DNA of 64,000 nt from Winogradskyella jejuensis (GCF_900129745.1 NZ_FQWS01000001.1:186001-250000), one strand, 5' to 3'. Numbered from the stretch's first letter, positions 42,768 through 53,226 are shown. The notes: generated by a model not told the origin, from the sequence alone. Translations and numbers: made by a program.

Positions 42768-45700
42768 TTACTCTTCTAATCTAATATCTAATCCTAATCC
42801 TTTCAATTCGTGCATTAATACGTTGAAAGATTCAGGTAGTCCTGGCTCTGGCATTGGCTCACCTTTTACGATAGCTTCGTAAGTTTTAGCTCTACCAATT
42901 ACATCATCTGATTTAACAGTTAAAATTTCACGTAATGTACTTGACGCACCGTATGCTTCAAGTGCCCAAACTTCCATCTCACCAAAACGCTGACCCCCAA
43001 ACTGTGCTTTACCACCTAATGGCTGCTGCGTAATTAATGAGTAAGGACCTATAGAACGTGCATGCATCTTATCGTCAATCATGTGACCTAGCTTAATCAT
43101 GTAAATCACACCTACTGTTGCAGGTTGATCGAAACGATCACCAGTTCCACCATCATATAAATAAGTATGACCAAAACGTGGTACGCCAGCTTCATCTGTA
43201 AATCCGTTAATTTGGTCTAGAGTAGCACCATCAAAAATTGGCGTCGCATACGTACGTCCTAATTTTTGACCTGCCCAACCTAATACCGTTTCATAAATCT
43301 GACCGATATTCATACGAGATGGTACACCAAGCGGATTTAATACAATATCTACAGGAGTTCCATCTTCTAGGAATGGCATATCTTCTTGACGAACAATACG
43401 TGCGACAATACCTTTGTTACCGTGACGACCTGCCATTTTATCACCTACTTTAAGCTTACGTTTCTTAGCGATGTAAACTTTAGCTAATTTGATAATACCT
43501 GCTGGTAATTCGTCACCTACAGAGATTGTAAATTTCTCACGACGTAAAGATCCTTGAAGGTCATTTTCTTTAATCTTATAGTTGTGGATTAAGTCTGCAA
43601 CTAACTCGTTAGTTTCGTCATCAGTAGTCCACTTACCAGATGTTAAATGTGTATAATCATCAACAGCATTTAACATCTTTAAGGTATATTTCTTTCCTTT
43701 AGGGATAATTTCTTCACCTAAATCATTGTAAATACCTTGAGCTGTTTTTCCGTTAACTATAACAAATAACTTCTCAACTAAAACGTTTTTAAGATCATCG
43801 AAACGCTTATCGTAAGCATCTTCTAACTTCTCGATATCCTCCTTATCTTGAGCTCTCTTACGTTTATCTTTTATAGCTCTAGCAAATAACTTCTTGTCAA
43901 TTACAACACCATTAAGTGATGGTGAGGCTTTTAAAGACGCATCTTTTACATCTCCTGCTTTATCACCGAAGATGGCACGTAAAAGTTTTTCTTCTGGAGT
44001 TGGATCTGACTCACCTTTTGGTGTAATCTTTCCAATTAATATATCTCCTGGTTTGATTTCTGCACCAACGCGAATCATACCGTTTTCATCTAAATCTTTG
44101 GTAGCTTCTTCAGAAACGTTAGGGATATCATTAGTTAACTCTTCGTTACCTAATTTGGTATCTCTTACCTCTAAAGAATACTCATCGATATGGATTGAAG
44201 TAAATATATCGTCACGAACTACTTTTTCTGAAATTACAATCGCATCCTCGAAGTTATAACCTTTCCATGGCATGAAGGCTACCTTCATGTTACGTCCAAG
44301 TGCTAACTCTCCTTTTTGGGTTGCATAACCTTCACAAAGTACTTGACCTTTAGAAACTTTATCTCCTTTCTTAACGATAGGCTTTAAGTTTATAGACGTA
44401 CCTTGATTTGTTTTTCTGAATTTAACTAAAGGATATTCTTTGGTATCACTATCAAAGCTTACCATTGCCTCTTCTTTAGTGCGTTCGTATTTAATAACTA
44501 TTTTTTCAGCATCTACATACTCAACAGTTCCATCGCCTTCAGCATTAATTAATACTCTAGAGTCTGATGCTACTTGACGCTCTAATCCTGTACCTACAAT
44601 TGGTGCTTCAGGACGTAATAATGGAACGGCCTGACGCATCATGTTAGACCCCATTAATGCACGGTTAGCATCATCATGCTCTAAGAAAGGAATTAAAGAT
44701 GCTGATATAGAAGCAATTTGATTAGGTGCAACATCTGTGTAATTTATTTGAGTAGGTTCTACTACTGGGAAATCACCTTCTTGACGTGCAATTACCTTAT
44801 CATGAGTTACTTTTCCCTTAGCATCAACCTCGATAGTTGCTTGAGCAATCATCATGTCTTCCTCTTCTTCAGCACTTAAATAAGTTGGCGTATTCTTGAT
44901 ATCTACAACACCGTTATCAACTTTACGGTAAGGCGTTTCAATAAATCCCATTGAATTCACTTTTGCATATACCGATAATGAAGAAATTAGACCAATGTTT
45001 GGTCCTTCTGGTGTCTCAATAGGACATAAACGCCCATAATGTGTATAGTGAACATCACGAACCTCGAAACCTGCTCTTTCTCTTGATAAACCACCAGGTC
45101 CAAGAGCTGATAAACGACGTTTGTGTGTAATCTCTGCTAATGGATTGGTTTGATCCATAAACTGAGATAATTGGTTTGTACCAAAGAAAGAATTAATAAC
45201 AGAAGACAAGGTCTTAGCATTAATTAAATCAATCGGGGTAAACACTTCGTTATCACGAACGTTCATACGCTCACGAATTGTACGTGCCATACGTGCTAAA
45301 CCAACACCAAACTGAGATGATAACTGCTCACCTACAGTACGTACACGACGGTTAGATAAGTGATCAATATCATCAATCTCCGCTTTAGAGTTGATAAGCT
45401 CAATTAAATATTTAATGATGGTAATGATATCTACTTTGGTAAGTACTTGCTTATCCATTCCGATATCTAAACCTAATTTTTTATTCATTCTGTAACGACC
45501 TACTTCACCTAATGAGTAACGTTGGTCAGAGAAGAATAACTTGTCAATAATACCTCGCGCTGTTTCCTCATCTGGCGGCTCAGCATTACGTAATTGACGG
45601 TAGATGTGCTCAACAGCTTCTTTTTCAGAGTTTGTTGGATCTTTCTGTAATGTATTATGAATAATTGCGTAATCTCCTTGTTGTCCGCTTTCTTTATGAA

Positions 45701-46580
45701 GAAGAATAGTCTTCACTCCAGCTTCAAGGATTTCTTCAATATTATCTTTGTCTATAATTGTATCACGATCAAGAACAATTTCGTTACGCTCAATAGATAC
45801 TACTTCACCTGTATCTTCATCAACGAAATCTTCGTGCCATGTGTTAAGTACACGTGCCGCAAGTTTACGACCGATAACTTTCTTTAATCCAGATTTAGAA
45901 ACTTTCACTTCTTCTGCAAGATCAAATATTTCAAGAATATCTTTATCTCTTTCAAAACCAATAGCTCTAAATAAGGTTGTAACAGGGAGTTTTTTCTTTC
46001 TGTCAATATAAGCGTACATAACGCTGTTAATATCAGTAGCAAATTCTATCCAAGATCCTTTAAAAGGAATTACTCTTGCTGAATATAATTTAGTACCATT
46101 TGCATGGAATGACTGGCTAAAGAATACACCAGGTGATCTATGCAGCTGAGACACAACAACTCGTTCTGCTCCATTAATACAGAAGGTACCGCTAGGTGTC
46201 ATGTAAGGAATTGTTCCTAAGTATACATCTTGAACAATAGTCTCGAAGTCCTCGTGTTCAGGATCTGTACAATACAATTTCAAACGTGCTTTAAGTGGCA
46301 CACTGTATGTTAGTCCTCTTTCTATACATTCTTCGATTGAATACCTTGGAGGATCTATAAAATAATCCAAGAATTCTAATACGAATTGGTTTCTTGTGTC
46401 GGTAATTGGAAAGTTTTCCATGAAGGTGTTGTAAAGCCCTTCATTACCTCTTTGATCAGATTTTGTCTCTAATTGGAAAAAATCCTGAAAGGATTTTATC
46501 TGAATATCTAAGAAATCTGGATACTCAGTTCTGTTTACAATAGAGGAGAAATTTAATCTTTCAGCTTGTTTTGCTAACAT
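42768..46580 (-). CDS. rpoB: DNA-directed RNA polymerase subunit beta
   Basis: 1270 residues, usual size in Bacteroidota. Conserved stretches: the rifampicin-pocket region [17 protein letters not shown] and [50 protein letters not shown] and the C-terminal [24 protein letters not shown]. Standard residues occupy the rifampicin region (Asp in MDQTN and His in ITHKRR), so no resistance mutation is apparent. Lies 134 nt downstream of rplL, with a strong hairpin between. Confidence 0.98.
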   Translation of the reverse strand: MLAKQAERLNFSSIVNRTEYPDFLDIQIKSFQDFFQLETKSDQRGNEGLYNTFMENFPITDTRNQFVLEFLDYFIDPPRYSIEECIERGLTYSVPLKARLKLYCTDPEHEDFETIVQDVYLGTIPYMTPSGTFCINGAERVVVSQLHRSPGVFFSQSFHANGTKLYSARVIPFKGSWIEFATDINSVMYAYIDRKKKLPVTTLFRAIGFERDKDILEIFDLAEEVKVSKSGLKKVIGRKLAARVLNTWHEDFVDEDTGEVVSIERNEIVLDRDTIIDKDNIEEILEAGVKTILLHKESGQQGDYAIIHNTLQKDPTNSEKEAVEHIYRQLRNAEPPDEETARGIIDKLFFSDQRYSLGEVGRYRMNKKLGLDIGMDKQVLTKVDIITIIKYLIELINSKAEIDDIDHLSNRRVRTVGEQLSSQFGVGLARMARTIRERMNVRDNEVFTPIDLINAKTLSSVINSFFGTNQLSQFMDQTNPLAEITHKRRLSALGPGGLSRERAGFEVRDVHYTHYGRLCPIETPEGPNIGLISSLSVYAKVNSMGFIETPYRKVDNGVVDIKNTPTYLSAEEEEDMMIAQATIEVDAKGKVTHDKVIARQEGDFPVVEPTQINYTDVAPNQIASISASLIPFLEHDDANRALMGSNMMRQAVPLLRPEAPIVGTGLERQVASDSRVLINAEGDGTVEYVDAEKIVIKYERTKEEAMVSFDSDTKEYPLVKFRKTNQGTSINLKPIVKKGDKVSKGQVLCEGYATQKGELALGRNMKVAFMPWKGYNFEDAIVISEKVVRDDIFTSIHIDEYSLEVRDTKLGNEELTNDIPNVSEEATKDLDENGMIRVGAEIKPGDILIGKITPKGESDPTPEEKLLRAIFGDKAGDVKDASLKASPSLNGVVIDKKLFARAIKDKRKRAQDKEDIEKLEDAYDKRFDDLKNVLVEKLFVIVNGKTAQGIYNDLGEEIIPKGKKYTLKMLNAVDDYTHLTSGKWTTDDETNELVADLIHNYKIKENDLQGSLRREKFTISVGDELPAGIIKLAKVYIAKKRKLKVGDKMAGRHGNKGIVARIVRQEDMPFLEDGTPVDIVLNPLGVPSRMNIGQIYETVLGWAGQKLGRTYATPIFDGATLDQINGFTDEAGVPRFGHTYLYDGGTGDRFDQPATVGVIYMIKLGHMIDDKMHARSIGPYSLITQQPLGGKAQFGGQRFGEMEVWALEAYGASSTLREILTVKSDDVIGRAKTYEAIVKGEPMPEPGLPESFNVLMHELKGLGLDIRLEE

Positions 46581-46641
46581 CGATGAACGCGTTTTTGATT
46601 AAAAATAATGTAATAAAGTGTACATACTATTTATATACACA

Positions 46642-46696
46642 AAATGGTCTAGGCGTTATCCCGCAACTTTTTGCGGGATAAACCTAAACCGTGTCT
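46642..46696 (-). ncRNA. Strong hairpin between rplL and rpoB (attenuator or processing site)
   Basis: TTATCCCGCAA (46656-46666) and TTGCGGGATAA (46671-46681) form a perfect 11-bp stem with a 4-nt loop, extended by an outer GGTCTAGG/CCTAAACC pairing. No T tract follows on the minus strand, so full termination is unlikely; partial attenuation or RNase cleavage, as in the E. coli rplL-rpoB spacer, fits better. Confidence 0.65.
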
Positions 46697-46714
46697 TGTA
46701 GGTATTTGCTAAGC

Positions 46715-47092
46715 TTACTTAAGCTCAACCTCTGCACCTGCTTCTTCTAAAGATGCTTTTAAAGCTTCTGCTTCATCTTTAGCGATGCCTTCTTTGATAG
46801 CGCTTGGTGCGTCATCAACTAAGCCTTTAGCTTCTTTTAATCCTAAACCAGTTAATTCTTTAACTAATTTTACTACTGCTAGTTTAGAACCACCAGCTGC
46901 TTTAAGGATTACATCGAATTCTGACTTTTCTTCTGCAGCTTCTCCACCAGCAGCAGCGCCACCAGCAGCAACAGCTACTGCAGCAGCAGCAGGCTCGATA
47001 CCATATTCTTCTTTTAAAATATCAGCTAATTCATTAACCTCTTTTACAGTTAAATTAACTAATTGTTCTGCGAAATCTTTTAAATCTGCCAT
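46715..47092 (-). CDS. rplL: 50S ribosomal protein bL12 (L7/L12)
   Basis: 125 residues. N-terminal dimer domain ([21 protein letters not shown]), Ala/Gly-rich hinge ([19 protein letters not shown]) and C-terminal factor-binding domain [25 protein letters not shown]. Stalk protein that recruits translation GTPases. Its Ala-rich linker explains the antisense Pro/Ala-rich frame. Confidence 0.97.
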   Translation of the reverse strand: MADLKDFAEQLVNLTVKEVNELADILKEEYGIEPAAAAVAVAAGGAAAGGEAAEEKSEFDVILKAAGGSKLAVVKLVKELTGLGLKEAKGLVDDAPSAIKEGIAKDEAEALKASLEEAGAEVELK

Positions 47093-47151
47093 TTTTCTAT
47101 CGTTTTAATAAGTGTGTTTTTATTTTAATTTTTAAGTGCGTACTCGCTAAT

Positions 47152-47673
47152 TTATCCTTCTTTTTCGGATAATGTTTTTAAGATGCCTGCTAATGCTCCA
47201 CCACTAGATTTAAGTGCTGAAATAACATTCTTAGCAGGAGATTGTAACAATCCAATAACCTCACCAAGTAATTCTTCTCTTGATTTGATTTCTACTAAGG
47301 CATCTAATTGGTCGTCTCCTATGTAAATAGACTCTTCAATGAAAGCACCTTTTAACAAAGGTTTTTCAGACTTTTTACGAAAAGCTTTAATCACTTTAGC
47401 AGGCCCGTTACCTGTTTCTGAGTACATTACAGAAGTGTTACCTTTTAAAGTTGATGGTAAGTCTCCAAAATCTTTATCTGAAGCTTCCATCGCCTTTTCT
47501 AATAATGTATTCTTTACAACAGCAAGGCTTACGTTAGCTTTAAAACATGCTCTACGTAAATTCGAAGTATCAACTGCGTTTAATCCAGAAATATCAGTTA
47601 AATAGATATTTGTATTATCGGCTAATTGAGCAGTTAACTCTTCAATTACTAGGGATTTTTCTTCTCTTGTCAT
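47152..47673 (-). CDS. rplJ: 50S ribosomal protein uL10
   Basis: 173 residues, stalk base protein that binds bL12 dimers. MTREEKSLVIEELTAQLADN at the start and an N-terminal rRNA-binding domain with LRRACFKANVSLAVVKNTLL, plus a C-terminal helix for bL12. Start is 19 nt after rplA stop. The space is too short for the L10-binding leader known from E. coli, so autogenous control, if any, must differ. Confidence 0.97.
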   Translation of the reverse strand: MTREEKSLVIEELTAQLADNTNIYLTDISGLNAVDTSNLRRACFKANVSLAVVKNTLLEKAMEASDKDFGDLPSTLKGNTSVMYSETGNGPAKVIKAFRKKSEKPLLKGAFIEESIYIGDDQLDALVEIKSREELLGEVIGLLQSPAKNVISALKSSGGALAGILKTLSEKEG

Positions 47674-47692
47674 AATATTCTAAGTTTAACTA

Positions 47693-48382
47693 CTATCCTA
47701 TTTTTGTATCAATTGCTATACTTGGACTCATAGTACTTGACATGTAAATACTTTTTACATAGGTACCTTTCGCCGCAGTTGGTTTTAATTTCATTAAAGT
47801 TGTTAATAACTCATTAGCGTTACCAACCAATTTATCAGCACTAAATGATGCTTTACCTATTGGTGCGTGAACGATACCTGTTTTATCTACTTTAAAATCA
47901 ATTTTACCAGCTTTAACTTCGCTAACAGCTTTTGCGACGTCCATAGTTACTGTTCCTGTCTTAGGGTTTGGCATAAGACCTCTTGGTCCTAACACTCTAC
48001 CTAATGGTCCTAACTTACCCATAATGCTTGGCATAGTGACGATAACGTCAACATCTGTCCAACCTTCTTTTATTTTTTGTAAGTACTCATCTAATCCAAC
48101 ATAGTCCGCACCCGCTGCTTTAGCTTCGTCTTCTTTATCTGGAGTTACTAATGCAAGAACCTTCATGTCTTTACCTGTACCGTGTGGTAATGAAACTACA
48201 CCACGTACCATTTGATTTGCTTTACGCGGATCTACGCCTAATCTTACGGCTAAATCTACTGAGGCATCAAACTTTGTATATGTGATTTCTTTAAGTAAAG
48301 CTGAAGCTTCTTCAATAGAGTAAAGTTTGTTTTTATCAACTTTAGCTCTAGCTTCTTTTTGCTTTTTTGTTAATCTTGCCAT
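47693..48382 (-). CDS. rplA: 50S ribosomal protein uL1
   Basis: 229 residues. Conserved L1 signature region [15 protein letters not shown] and [18 protein letters not shown]; start [15 protein letters not shown]. Binds the L1 stalk of 23S rRNA and helps E-site tRNA release. Ten nt after rplK stop, part of the nusG-rplKAJL-rpoBC run. Confidence 0.98.
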   Translation of the reverse strand: MARLTKKQKEARAKVDKNKLYSIEEASALLKEITYTKFDASVDLAVRLGVDPRKANQMVRGVVSLPHGTGKDMKVLALVTPDKEDEAKAAGADYVGLDEYLQKIKEGWTDVDVIVTMPSIMGKLGPLGRVLGPRGLMPNPKTGTVTMDVAKAVSEVKAGKIDFKVDKTGIVHAPIGKASFSADKLVGNANELLTTLMKLKPTAAKGTYVKSIYMSSTMSPSIAIDTKIG

Positions 48383-48392
48383 TTCAAAAATT

Positions 48393-48833
48393 TTAGTTTG
48401 GAGCTTCTCCTCCTTTAACTGTGATACCCATCGATCTTGCTGTACCAGCTACCATTTTCATAGCCGATTCAATCTCAAATGCATTTAAATCTTGCATTTT
48501 GTCTTCTGCAATTGCTTTCACTTGATCCCAAGTTACTTTTGCTACTTTACGTCGGTTTGGTTCTCCAGATCCCTTCTTTACTTTGGCCGCTTCTAATAAT
48601 TGTACTGCTGCTGGTGGAGTCTTGATTACAAATTCAAATGATTTGTCTTTGTAAACAGAGATGACCACAGGTAAAACTTTACCTGGCTTATCTTGAGTTC
48701 TAGCATTAAACTGCTTACAGAACTCCATGATATTAACTCCAGCGGCACCTAAAGCGGGTCCAACCGGTGGCGATGGATTCGCTGCACCTCCCCGAACTTG
48801 TAATTTAACTACTTTGTCTAGTTCTTTTGCCAT
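48393..48833 (-). CDS. rplK: 50S ribosomal protein uL11
   Basis: 146 residues. Contains the [20 protein letters not shown] signature and the C-terminal RNA-binding part with [19 protein letters not shown] and [12 protein letters not shown]. Target region of thiopeptides and stringent-response signalling. Length and sequence are typical. Confidence 0.98.
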   Translation of the reverse strand: MAKELDKVVKLQVRGGAANPSPPVGPALGAAGVNIMEFCKQFNARTQDKPGKVLPVVISVYKDKSFEFVIKTPPAAVQLLEAAKVKKGSGEPNRRKVAKVTWDQVKAIAEDKMQDLNAFEIESAMKMVAGTARSMGITVKGGEAPN

Positions 48834-48903
48834 TTTAATTAAAATTGTGCACTCAATTTAAATTGGAAGCCTAAATCTTGTGCGATATATAATGTAACAA
48901 TTA

Positions 48904-49461
48904 TTATACTTTTTCTACTTGCATATAGCTTAGCTCTAATGGTGTTTTTCTTCCAAAAATCTTTACCATTACTTCAAGCTTACGCTTTTCTTCATTTATC
49001 TTTTCAATAGTACCGTCAAAACCATTGAAAGGTCCATCGATAACTTTTACAGTCTCACCGATTGTAAATGGTATAGCTACATTAGCATCAGCTTCTAATG
49101 CCAATTCATCTACTTTACCTAACATACGGTTAACCTCTGATTGTCTTAATGGCACAGGATCACCGCCTTTTGTTTCCCCTAGAAAACCAATAACATTAGT
49201 AATTGATTTTATTATATGAGGTACTTCTCCGCTAAGATTAGCCTGTATCATAATGTAACCTGGAAAATAAACACGTTCTTTATTTATCTTCTTACCGTTA
49301 CGTATTTGTATTACTTTTTCAGTAGGTACTAAAACTTGGTCAACATAATCACCTAAACCTAATCGAGAGATTTCATTCTCAATATAAGTTTTGATTTTGT
49401 TCTCTTGACCACTTACAGCCCTAACAACATACCACTTTTTATTTCCGCTTTTTTCAGACAT
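48904..49461 (-). CDS. nusG: Transcription termination/antitermination protein NusG
   Basis: 185 residues. NGN domain with KKWYVVRAVSGQENKIKTYIE and FPGYIMIQANLSGEVPHII; C-terminal KOW domain with FTIGETVKVIDGPFNGFDGTIEKI. Binds the RNA polymerase clamp and links it to Rho or to ribosomal S10. Lies between secE (17 nt upstream) and rplK (70 nt downstream). Confidence 0.98.
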   Translation of the reverse strand: MSEKSGNKKWYVVRAVSGQENKIKTYIENEISRLGLGDYVDQVLVPTEKVIQIRNGKKINKERVYFPGYIMIQANLSGEVPHIIKSITNVIGFLGETKGGDPVPLRQSEVNRMLGKVDELALEADANVAIPFTIGETVKVIDGPFNGFDGTIEKINEEKRKLEVMVKIFGRKTPLELSYMQVEKV

Positions 49462-49478
49462 ATAACTGATGTGTTGTT

Positions 49479-49673
49479 TTAATTGATTAAGCCAAAGTAA
49501 GCTTTGATGAATCTACTAAATACAGTATCAATTCCCCAAATAGCTAAAGAAAATAATATGGAAAAAACCGCTACTACAACAGTTAACCTTTGTGCTTCTG
49601 ACCAAGGTGTCCATGTTACATTATTCTTAAGCTCTTCGAACGATTCTTTTACGTATGTTATAACTCCTGCCAT
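49479..49673 (-). CDS. secE: Preprotein translocase subunit SecE
   Basis: 64 residues, the short one-TM form. Pattern VTYVKESFEELKNNVTWTPWSEAQRL (shortened) then TM helix LTVVVAVFSILFSLAIWGID. The open frame extends upstream into the tRNA-Trp gene, so the true start is the Met at the complement of 49671-49673 (MAGVITYVK). Gamma-type subunit of the SecYEG channel. Directly downstream of tRNA-Trp, as in many bacteria. Confidence 0.95.
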   Translation of the reverse strand: MAGVITYVKESFEELKNNVTWTPWSEAQRLTVVVAVFSILFSLAIWGIDTVFSRFIKAYFGLIN

Positions 49674-49691
49674 TTGTTTTTTCTTTAATTG

Positions 49692-49764
49692 CACGGGTTG
49701 AGAGACTCGAACTCCCGACACCTGGTTTTGGAGACCAGTGCTCTACCAACTGAGCTAAACCCGT
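49692..49764 (-). tRNA. tRNA-Trp (anticodon CCA)
   Basis: Minus-strand cloverleaf: acceptor ACGGGTT/AACCCGT, anticodon stem CTGGT with loop CTCCAAA (anticodon CCA), T-arm GGGAGTTCGAGTCTC. Placed between tuf and secE, a common and ancient position. Confidence 0.97.
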
Positions 49765-49773
49765 AAACATAAA

Positions 49774-49805
49774 TCAAGGTATCCCGAAAAAACGGGACAC
49801 CTTAA
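49774..49805 (-). ncRNA. Hairpin between tuf and tRNA-Trp
   Basis: AAGGTaTCCCG (49776-49786) and CGGGAcACCTT (49793-49803) form a stem of 10 pairs with one mismatch and a 6-nt loop. No T tract follows on the minus strand. It may separate tuf from tRNA-Trp as a weak terminator or as a processing signal. Confidence 0.55.
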
Positions 49806-49824
49806 TTGTATATTTAGCTTTGTA

Positions 49825-51012
49825 TTAGTCTAAAATTTCAGTTACCTGACCAGCACCAACTGTACGTCCACCCTCACGGATAGCGAAACGTAAACCTACG
49901 TTCATTGCAATTGGCTGGATTAACTCAACAGTAATCGTTAAGTTATCACCAGGCATAACCATTTCAACTCCATCAGGAAGCGCAATGTTTCCAGTTACGT
50001 CAGTTGTACGTACGTAGAACTGTGGACGGTAGTTATTATGGAATGGTGTGTGGCGACCACCTTCTTCTTTCTTAAGGATATAAACCTCAGCTTTGAATTT
50101 TTGGTGTGGTGTTACAGAACCTGGAGCAGTAATTACCATACCTCTAGAGATTTGAGTTTTCTCAATACCTCTTAATAAGATACCAGCATTATCACCAGCT
50201 TCACCTCTATCTAATATTTGACGGAACATTTCGATACCTGTAATAGTAGAAGTTAACTTCTCAGCACCCATACCAATAATCTCAACAGGATCACCTGTGT
50301 TAGCTACACCAGTCTCAATACGACCAGTTGCCACAGTACCACGACCTGTAATAGAGAATACATCTTCGATAGGCATTAAGAAAGGCTTATCCATATCACG
50401 TACTGGCTCTTCAATCCAATTATCAACAGCATCCATTAATTCCATTACTGTATCAACCCACTTTTGCTCACCGTTAAGTGCACCTAAAGCAGAACCAGCA
50501 ATTACAGGACCATTATCACCATCGTACTCATAGAATGATAATAAATCTCTGATTTCCATTTCTACTAATTCTAATAACTCTTCATCATCTACCATATCCA
50601 CTTTGTTCATGAATACAACGATGCGAGGAATACCTACCTGACGTCCTAAAAGGATGTGCTCACGAGTTTGTGGCATAGGACCATCTGTTGCAGCTACAAC
50701 TAAGATAGCACCATCCATTTGAGCAGCACCAGTTACCATGTTCTTTACGTAATCGGCGTGACCCGGACAGTCAACGTGAGCGTAGTGACGGTTAGATGTT
50801 GCATACTCTACGTGAGATGTATTAATTGTGATACCTCTCTCTTTTTCTTCAGGAGCGTTATCAATTTGATCGAAGTCTTTTGCTTCAGATAAACCTGCAT
50901 CAGCTAATACTTTAGTAATAGCAGCAGTTAAAGTTGTTTTACCGTGATCTACGTGTCCAATTGTACCTATGTTAAGGTGTGGTTTTGAACGATCGAAAGT
51001 TGCCTTTGCCAT
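49825..51012 (-). CDS. tuf: Elongation factor Tu
   Basis: 395 residues. GTPase motifs [27 protein letters not shown] and NKVDM; domain III with the kirromycin/EF-Ts region and final [12 protein letters not shown]. Delivers aminoacyl-tRNA to the ribosome. Placed right after four tRNA genes on the same strand and upstream of tRNA-Trp and secE, so tRNA and tuf may share a transcript. Confidence 0.99.
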   Translation of the reverse strand: MAKATFDRSKPHLNIGTIGHVDHGKTTLTAAITKVLADAGLSEAKDFDQIDNAPEEKERGITINTSHVEYATSNRHYAHVDCPGHADYVKNMVTGAAQMDGAILVVAATDGPMPQTREHILLGRQVGIPRIVVFMNKVDMVDDEELLELVEMEIRDLLSFYEYDGDNGPVIAGSALGALNGEQKWVDTVMELMDAVDNWIEEPVRDMDKPFLMPIEDVFSITGRGTVATGRIETGVANTGDPVEIIGMGAEKLTSTITGIEMFRQILDRGEAGDNAGILLRGIEKTQISRGMVITAPGSVTPHQKFKAEVYILKKEEGGRHTPFHNNYRPQFYVRTTDVTGNIALPDGVEMVMPGDNLTITVELIQPIAMNVGLRFAIREGGRTVGAGQVTEILD

Positions 51013-51071
51013 GTTTAATTTATTTAATCTTAATTTATATTAGTGTTCAATTTTTTAAATACAAAAAAAAG

Positions 51072-51143
51072 AGCCAATGACGAGATTTGAACTCGTGACC
51101 TCTTCCTTACCAAGGAAACGCTCTACCCCTGAGCTACACCGGC
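51072..51143 (-). tRNA. tRNA-Thr (anticodon GGU)
   Basis: Minus-strand cloverleaf: acceptor GCCGGTG/CATTGGC (two G-U pairs), anticodon stem TTCC with loop TTGGTAA (anticodon GGT), T-arm GAGTTCAAATCTC. The tRNA nearest tuf, 60 nt before its start codon. Confidence 0.96.
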
Positions 51144-51213
51144 GTAAAGAATTTACTTTATTAACCTATATAAAACAGGATAATACTCCTGCTTTTACAG
51201 AAATATTATTTTG

Positions 51214-51286
51214 AGCGGGAGACCGGGTTCGAACCGGCGACATTCAGCTTGGAAGGCTGACGCTCTACCAACTGAGCTACTCCCGC
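51214..51286 (-). tRNA. tRNA-Gly (anticodon UCC)
   Basis: Minus-strand cloverleaf: acceptor GCGGGAG/CTCCCGC, anticodon stem TCAGC with loop CTTCCAA (anticodon TCC), T-arm CCGGTTCGAACCCGG. Confidence 0.97.
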
Positions 51287-51335
51287 TTTTTATTAATTAA
51301 GCCATCTTAATTAATTATCAATAATTAAAAATTTG

Positions 51336-51418
51336 TGGGGAGAGCAGGATTCGAACCTGCGAAGTTAAAAAACAACAGAGTTACAGTCTGTCCTCGTTGG
51401 CCGCTTGAGTATCTCCCC
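51336..51418 (-). tRNA. tRNA-Tyr (anticodon GUA)
   Basis: Minus-strand, 83 nt with long variable arm (class II): acceptor GGGGAGA/TCTCCCC, anticodon stem ACAGA with loop CTGTAAC (anticodon GTA), T-arm GCAGGTTCGAATCCTGC. Confidence 0.97.
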
Positions 51419-51506
51419 AATCATCAATTTTTAAGGCTGCAAAAATACAGCTTTTTTATTGATATTTCATTCTTTTAAAGAACATTTTTTTTCTTTCAAA
51501 AAAAAG

Positions 51507-51580
51507 AGCCGATGGAGGGACTCGAACCCACGACCTGCTGATTACAAATCAGCTGCTCTAGCCAGCTGAGCTACATCGGC
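51507..51580 (-). tRNA. tRNA-Thr (anticodon UGU)
   Basis: Minus-strand cloverleaf identical over 73 nt to the tRNA-Thr at 21612-21685; anticodon loop TTTGTAA. First tRNA of the tRNA-Thr/Tyr/Gly/Thr-tuf cluster. Confidence 0.97.
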
Positions 51581-51614
51581 TTTTTTGCACTTTTCATGCT
51601 TAAATTTAAGCCAT

Positions 51615-51641
51615 AAAAAAGCCCGCTATTTCTAACGGACT
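51615..51641 (-). terminator. Terminator of the xer-hpf operon
   Basis: Minus strand: AGTCCG (51641-51636) pairs with CGGGCT (51625-51620, one G-U pair), followed by six T. It lies about 50 nt past the hpf stop, before the tRNA cluster. Confidence 0.75.
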
Positions 51642-51692
51642 GCAAATGTAATGCTTTATTTTTTTTTTCAAAACATTTTTAAAAAAAAATTA

Positions 51693-51995
51693 CTAGGAAT
51701 GAGAACGTAATTTTTCTTTCCTCTTTTTTAAACGTCTTTCAAGAGAGGATGCTACTAAATCTGCACCTTCTTCAAAGGACTTAGTATGCTTTTTTACTAC
51801 AAAGGTATCTCCAGGGACTCTTAACTTAGCTTCGAATATTTTATTCTGCTTATCACTGGTATTTTCAACTTTTAGATACACGTCGGCTTGTATAATCTTA
51901 TCGTAATAAAGATTTAGCTTTTCGAAACGTTTCTGAATAAAGTTTTTCAACTTTATATCGGCTACAAAATTGATAGATTGCGTGTTTACATCCAT
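51693..51995 (-). CDS. Short ribosome hibernation promoting factor (HPF/RaiA family)
   Basis: 100 residues, so the short form without the dimerisation tail. Begins MDVNTQSINFVADIKLKNFIQKRFEKL and ends KRKEKLRSHS after VASSLERRLKKRKEK, the RaiA/HPF alpha-beta RNA-binding fold. It would bind the 30S decoding region in resting cells. Lies 21 nt after the recombinase gene on the same strand. Confidence 0.93.
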   Translation of the reverse strand: MDVNTQSINFVADIKLKNFIQKRFEKLNLYYDKIIQADVYLKVENTSDKQNKIFEAKLRVPGDTFVVKKHTKSFEEGADLVASSLERRLKKRKEKLRSHS

Positions 51996-52016
51996 AAGCT
52001 AATTTGGTTTTAAAGG

Positions 52017-52907
52017 TTAGTCGATATTTCTTGGGTGAGTTTTGGCATGTACTTTCTTTAATTCTGCTATACTATTATGAGTATAAACCTGTGTTGCTGC
52101 TAAACTAGAGTGCCCAAGTAATTCTTTTACTGAATTTATGTCTGCGCCTTCATTGAGTAAATGCGTCGCAAAAGAGTGCCGTAACACATGTGGGCTGCAT
52201 TTTAACTTTGAAGAAGCTCTACTAAAATACTTATTTATTACTCTATAAACAAGTGTCTCATAGAGTTTTACACCTCTTTTTGTGAGAAAAAGAAAATCTT
52301 TATCTTTTATTTCTTGTAATTGAACTCTATAAATTAAATAAGCCTCTAGCGTTTCTACTATTGTGGCTATTAATGGAATGTAGCGCTCTTTGTTACGCTT
52401 ACCTAAGACCTTAAGCATTCTAGCACGAGTATCAAGGTCTGATATTTTAATATTTATTAGCTCGATACGTCTTATGCCTGTTGCATAAAACAATTCTACC
52501 ATTAGCTTATCTCTAGCACTTTCAAAATCATTAACATCACTTAAAGTCTCTAGAACATTTTCTAACTCCACTTGAGAAAATGGAACTTGCACTTTCTTTT
52601 CAGTCTTTAATGCTTTATGAGTTTTTAGAGGATTGACTTTTACATCTCCAACTTTTATGAGAAACTTGTAATACGAATTGAGAGCAGATACCTTTCTGTT
52701 AATACTTCGATTAGAAATATTAGCATCTACCATACTAACTATCCATTGCCGTATAATGTTATAACCAACTTTGACTATTGTTTCAGTATTATAATCTGTT
52801 TCTAGAAAATTATGAAAGCTTTCAATATCATTTTTGTACGCCGTAACTGTATGTACCGAATACTTCTTTTCTAACAATAAATAATCTGAAAACTTTTCTA
52901 GTGACAT
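52017..52907 (-). CDS. Tyrosine recombinase XerC/XerD family
   Basis: 296 residues. N-terminal SAM-like core-binding domain (about 1-85) and catalytic domain with the tyrosine-recombinase residues: Arg in TGIRRIELI, Lys in GKRNKERYIPL, HxLR in SPHVLRHSF, His in LLGHSSL and the nucleophile Tyr in TQVYTHNS. Resolves chromosome dimers at dif. Length and lack of the IntI-specific extra helix argue against an integron integrase. It lies between rpsU and hpf on the minus strand, the place of xerC/D in many Bacteroidota. Confidence 0.94.
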   Translation of the reverse strand: MSLEKFSDYLLLEKKYSVHTVTAYKNDIESFHNFLETDYNTETIVKVGYNIIRQWIVSMVDANISNRSINRKVSALNSYYKFLIKVGDVKVNPLKTHKALKTEKKVQVPFSQVELENVLETLSDVNDFESARDKLMVELFYATGIRRIELINIKISDLDTRARMLKVLGKRNKERYIPLIATIVETLEAYLIYRVQLQEIKDKDFLFLTKRGVKLYETLVYRVINKYFSRASSKLKCSPHVLRHSFATHLLNEGADINSVKELLGHSSLAATQVYTHNSIAELKKVHAKTHPRNID

Positions 52908-52968
52908 TAATAACGAATTGCAATCTTAAAAATAGCCTTTATTTGCTTTAGATAAAAACCACGCATAA

Positions 52969-53004
52969 AAAAATCCCAATGCATTAAAAATGAATGGGAT
53001 TTTA
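52969..53004 (-). terminator. Terminator after rpsU
   Basis: Minus strand: ATCCCA (53000-52995, extended by TTCAT) pairs with TGGGAT (52978-52973), followed by seven T. It lies 20 nt past the rpsU stop, separating it from xer. Confidence 0.85.
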
Positions 53005-53023
53005 ATCTCTTTAGTATATTGTT

Positions 53024-53218
53024 TTATGCTTGTTCTGCGTCTCGCAAACCTTGCACATATTCTGCTTTTTGCAATTGTGCTCTTCGCTCTATTGAAGGCT
53101 TTGTGTATTGCTTACGCGCTTGAAGCTCACGTCTTACCCCTGTTCTATTGAACTTGTTTTTGTAACGCTTTAATGCTCTCTCTATATTTTCTCCAGAATT
53201 TACTTCTATTTTTAACAT
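53024..53218 (-). CDS. rpsU: 30S ribosomal protein bS21
   Basis: 64 residues. MLKIEVNSGENIERALKRYKNKF, with the basic RREL..RKQYTKPSIERR part typical of bS21. In Flavobacteriia bS21 is part of the pocket that hides the anti-Shine-Dalgarno end of 16S rRNA. Notably, this gene has a strong Shine-Dalgarno sequence (GGAGGT, 8 nt before ATG), which its neighbours lack; that fits autoregulation as described for Flavobacterium johnsoniae rpsU. Own promoter and terminator. Confidence 0.96.
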   Translation of the reverse strand: MLKIEVNSGENIERALKRYKNKFNRTGVRRELQARKQYTKPSIERRAQLQKAEYVQGLRDAEQA

Positions 53219-53226
53219 AGGTCTTA

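Noticed and set aside
49674..49721. Upstream start for secE
   Set aside because: It would reach into the tRNA-Trp gene; the SecE family sequence begins at the later Met.
52017..52907. XerC/D gene as the integrase of the attC-like cassette
   Set aside because: It has ordinary XerC/D length and motifs, sits in a conserved rpsU-xer-hpf setting 30 kb away, and has no IntI-specific insertion visible by eye.
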